From Caprimulgus europaeus (lineage: Eukaryota > Chordata > Aves > Caprimulgiformes > Caprimulgidae), in assembly GCA_907165065.1 (NCBI GenBank), contig OU015528.1, positions 30,960,515 to 31,024,514 on the forward strand: a DNA stretch of 64,000 bases, given 5' to 3'. Made by a program: the position numbers and the translations under genes. Below the pieces are notes generated by a model. The model was not told the DNA's origin. It ran no database searches and saw only the letters and a list, made by a program, of their open reading frames with translations. Shown in pieces: positions 63,323 through 64,000 of this stretch (positions within the stretch are counted from its first letter, which is position 1; every line of letters starts with the position of its first letter).

Positions 63323-64000
63323 TGTATTGTGTTTGTGTGGCAAGATTTTGGTAGCAGTGGGAGGCTAAAGGGGTGGCTTCTGTGAGAAGCTGCCAGAAAC
63401 TTCCCCCAGGTCTGACAGAGCCATTGCCAGCTGGCTGCAAGAGGGACCTGCTGCTGGCCAAGGCTGAACCCATCAGTGGCAGTGGTAGCACCTCTGTGGT
63501 AACATATTTAGGAAGGTGAAAAAGTTGCTGCATGGCAGCAATCACAGCCAGAGACAGGGGAGAGAAGATGAGAGAAACAACTCTGCAGACACCAAGGTCA
63601 GTGAAGAAGGAGGGGGAGGAGGTGCTCCAGGCGCTGGAGCAGAGATTCCCCTGCAGCCTGTGGTGAAGACCATGGTGAGGCAGGCTGTGCCCCTGCAGCC
63701 CCTGGAGATCCACGGTGGAGCAGATATGCACCAGCAGCGCATGGATGACCCCATGCCAGAGTGGGTGGATGCCTGAAAGAAGCTGTGACCTCCTGGGGAC
63801 CCTGTGCTGGAGCAGGCTTCTGGCAGGACCTGTGAACCCATGGAGAGAGAAGCCCATGCTGGAGCAGGTTTGCTGGTGGGAGTTGCGGCCCCATGGAGGA
63901 CCAATGCTGGAGCAGTTCACGAAGAACTGCAGCCCATGGGAAGGACTCATGTTATAGAAGTTTATGGAGGACTGTCTCCTGTGGGAGTGACCCCACGCTG
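63323..64000 (+). mobile_element. Avian LTR-retrotransposon-type repeat, cut by the window edge
   Basis: From about 63323 (TGTATTGTGTTTGTGTGG) the sequence reads like a dispersed bird repeat of endogenous-retrovirus LTR type: GTGGCTTCTGTGAGAAGCTG, CTCTGCAGACACCAAGGTCAG, then degenerate units built around GCTGGAGCAG (near 63810, 63858 and 63905) alternating with GGACC and CAGCCCATGG. It opens with TG as LTRs do. The far end lies outside the window, so neither the closing CA nor a target duplication can be seen. No gag, pol or env coding is present. I recall this repeat as common in non-galliform birds but cannot name the family with certainty. An 86-codon frame (63516-63776) belongs to the repeat and is not a host gene. 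Confidence 0.7.

Overview
The window reads as nuclear DNA from a bird. The evidence is several CR1 non-LTR retrotransposon copies with the avian 3' tail (short ATTCTATG/ATTCTGTG-type repeats), an avian-type LTR repeat cut by the right edge, few repeats overall, and one CpG-island promoter followed by an exon with a perfect vertebrate splice donor. The species cannot be named from the sequence. Almost all of the window is intronic or intergenic, and most long open frames are chance.

The one gene I can identify is RASSF3 (Ras association domain family member 3), on the + strand. Its short-form first coding exon lies at 45445-45573 inside a CpG island (about 44920-45900). It encodes the SSGY-SLEE...FFFTARTSFFRR segment and ends in phase 0 at CAA|GTAAGT. 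The rest of the window (45574-64000) is the start of its first intron; the RA and SARAH exons lie beyond the right edge.

About 23 kb upstream, at 22498-22622, is a second exon on the same strand. It encodes the C-terminal half of a C1 (zinc-binding) domain and also ends in phase 0. It can therefore splice to the same downstream exon as the short form. This matches RASSF1A/RASSF1C and the long and short RASSF5 forms, and it implies a C1-containing long RASSF3 transcript. RASSF3 is usually described as lacking C1. The exon for the first half of the domain was not found between 1 and 22.4 kb. A phase-compatible candidate alternative first exon at 942-1062 is offered with low confidence.

Layout: 0-1.1 kb, small CpG cluster and candidate exon; 2.6-15.9 kb, repeat-bearing zone with four CR1 pieces, two ancient CR1 fossils and a perfect (ATTTT)17 tract; 16-22.3 kb, AT-rich and repeat-poor; 22.3-22.6 kb, possible MIR and the C1 exon; 25.4 kb, a CR1 tail; 25.6-44.6 kb, mostly unique sequence with one likely MIR and an unusual 148-bp inverted repeat at 35.3-35.5 kb; 44.9-45.9 kb, RASSF3 promoter and first exon; 45.9-63.3 kb, intron with only microsatellites; 63.3-64 kb, LTR-type repeat. 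I saw no tRNA, rRNA or CRISPR.
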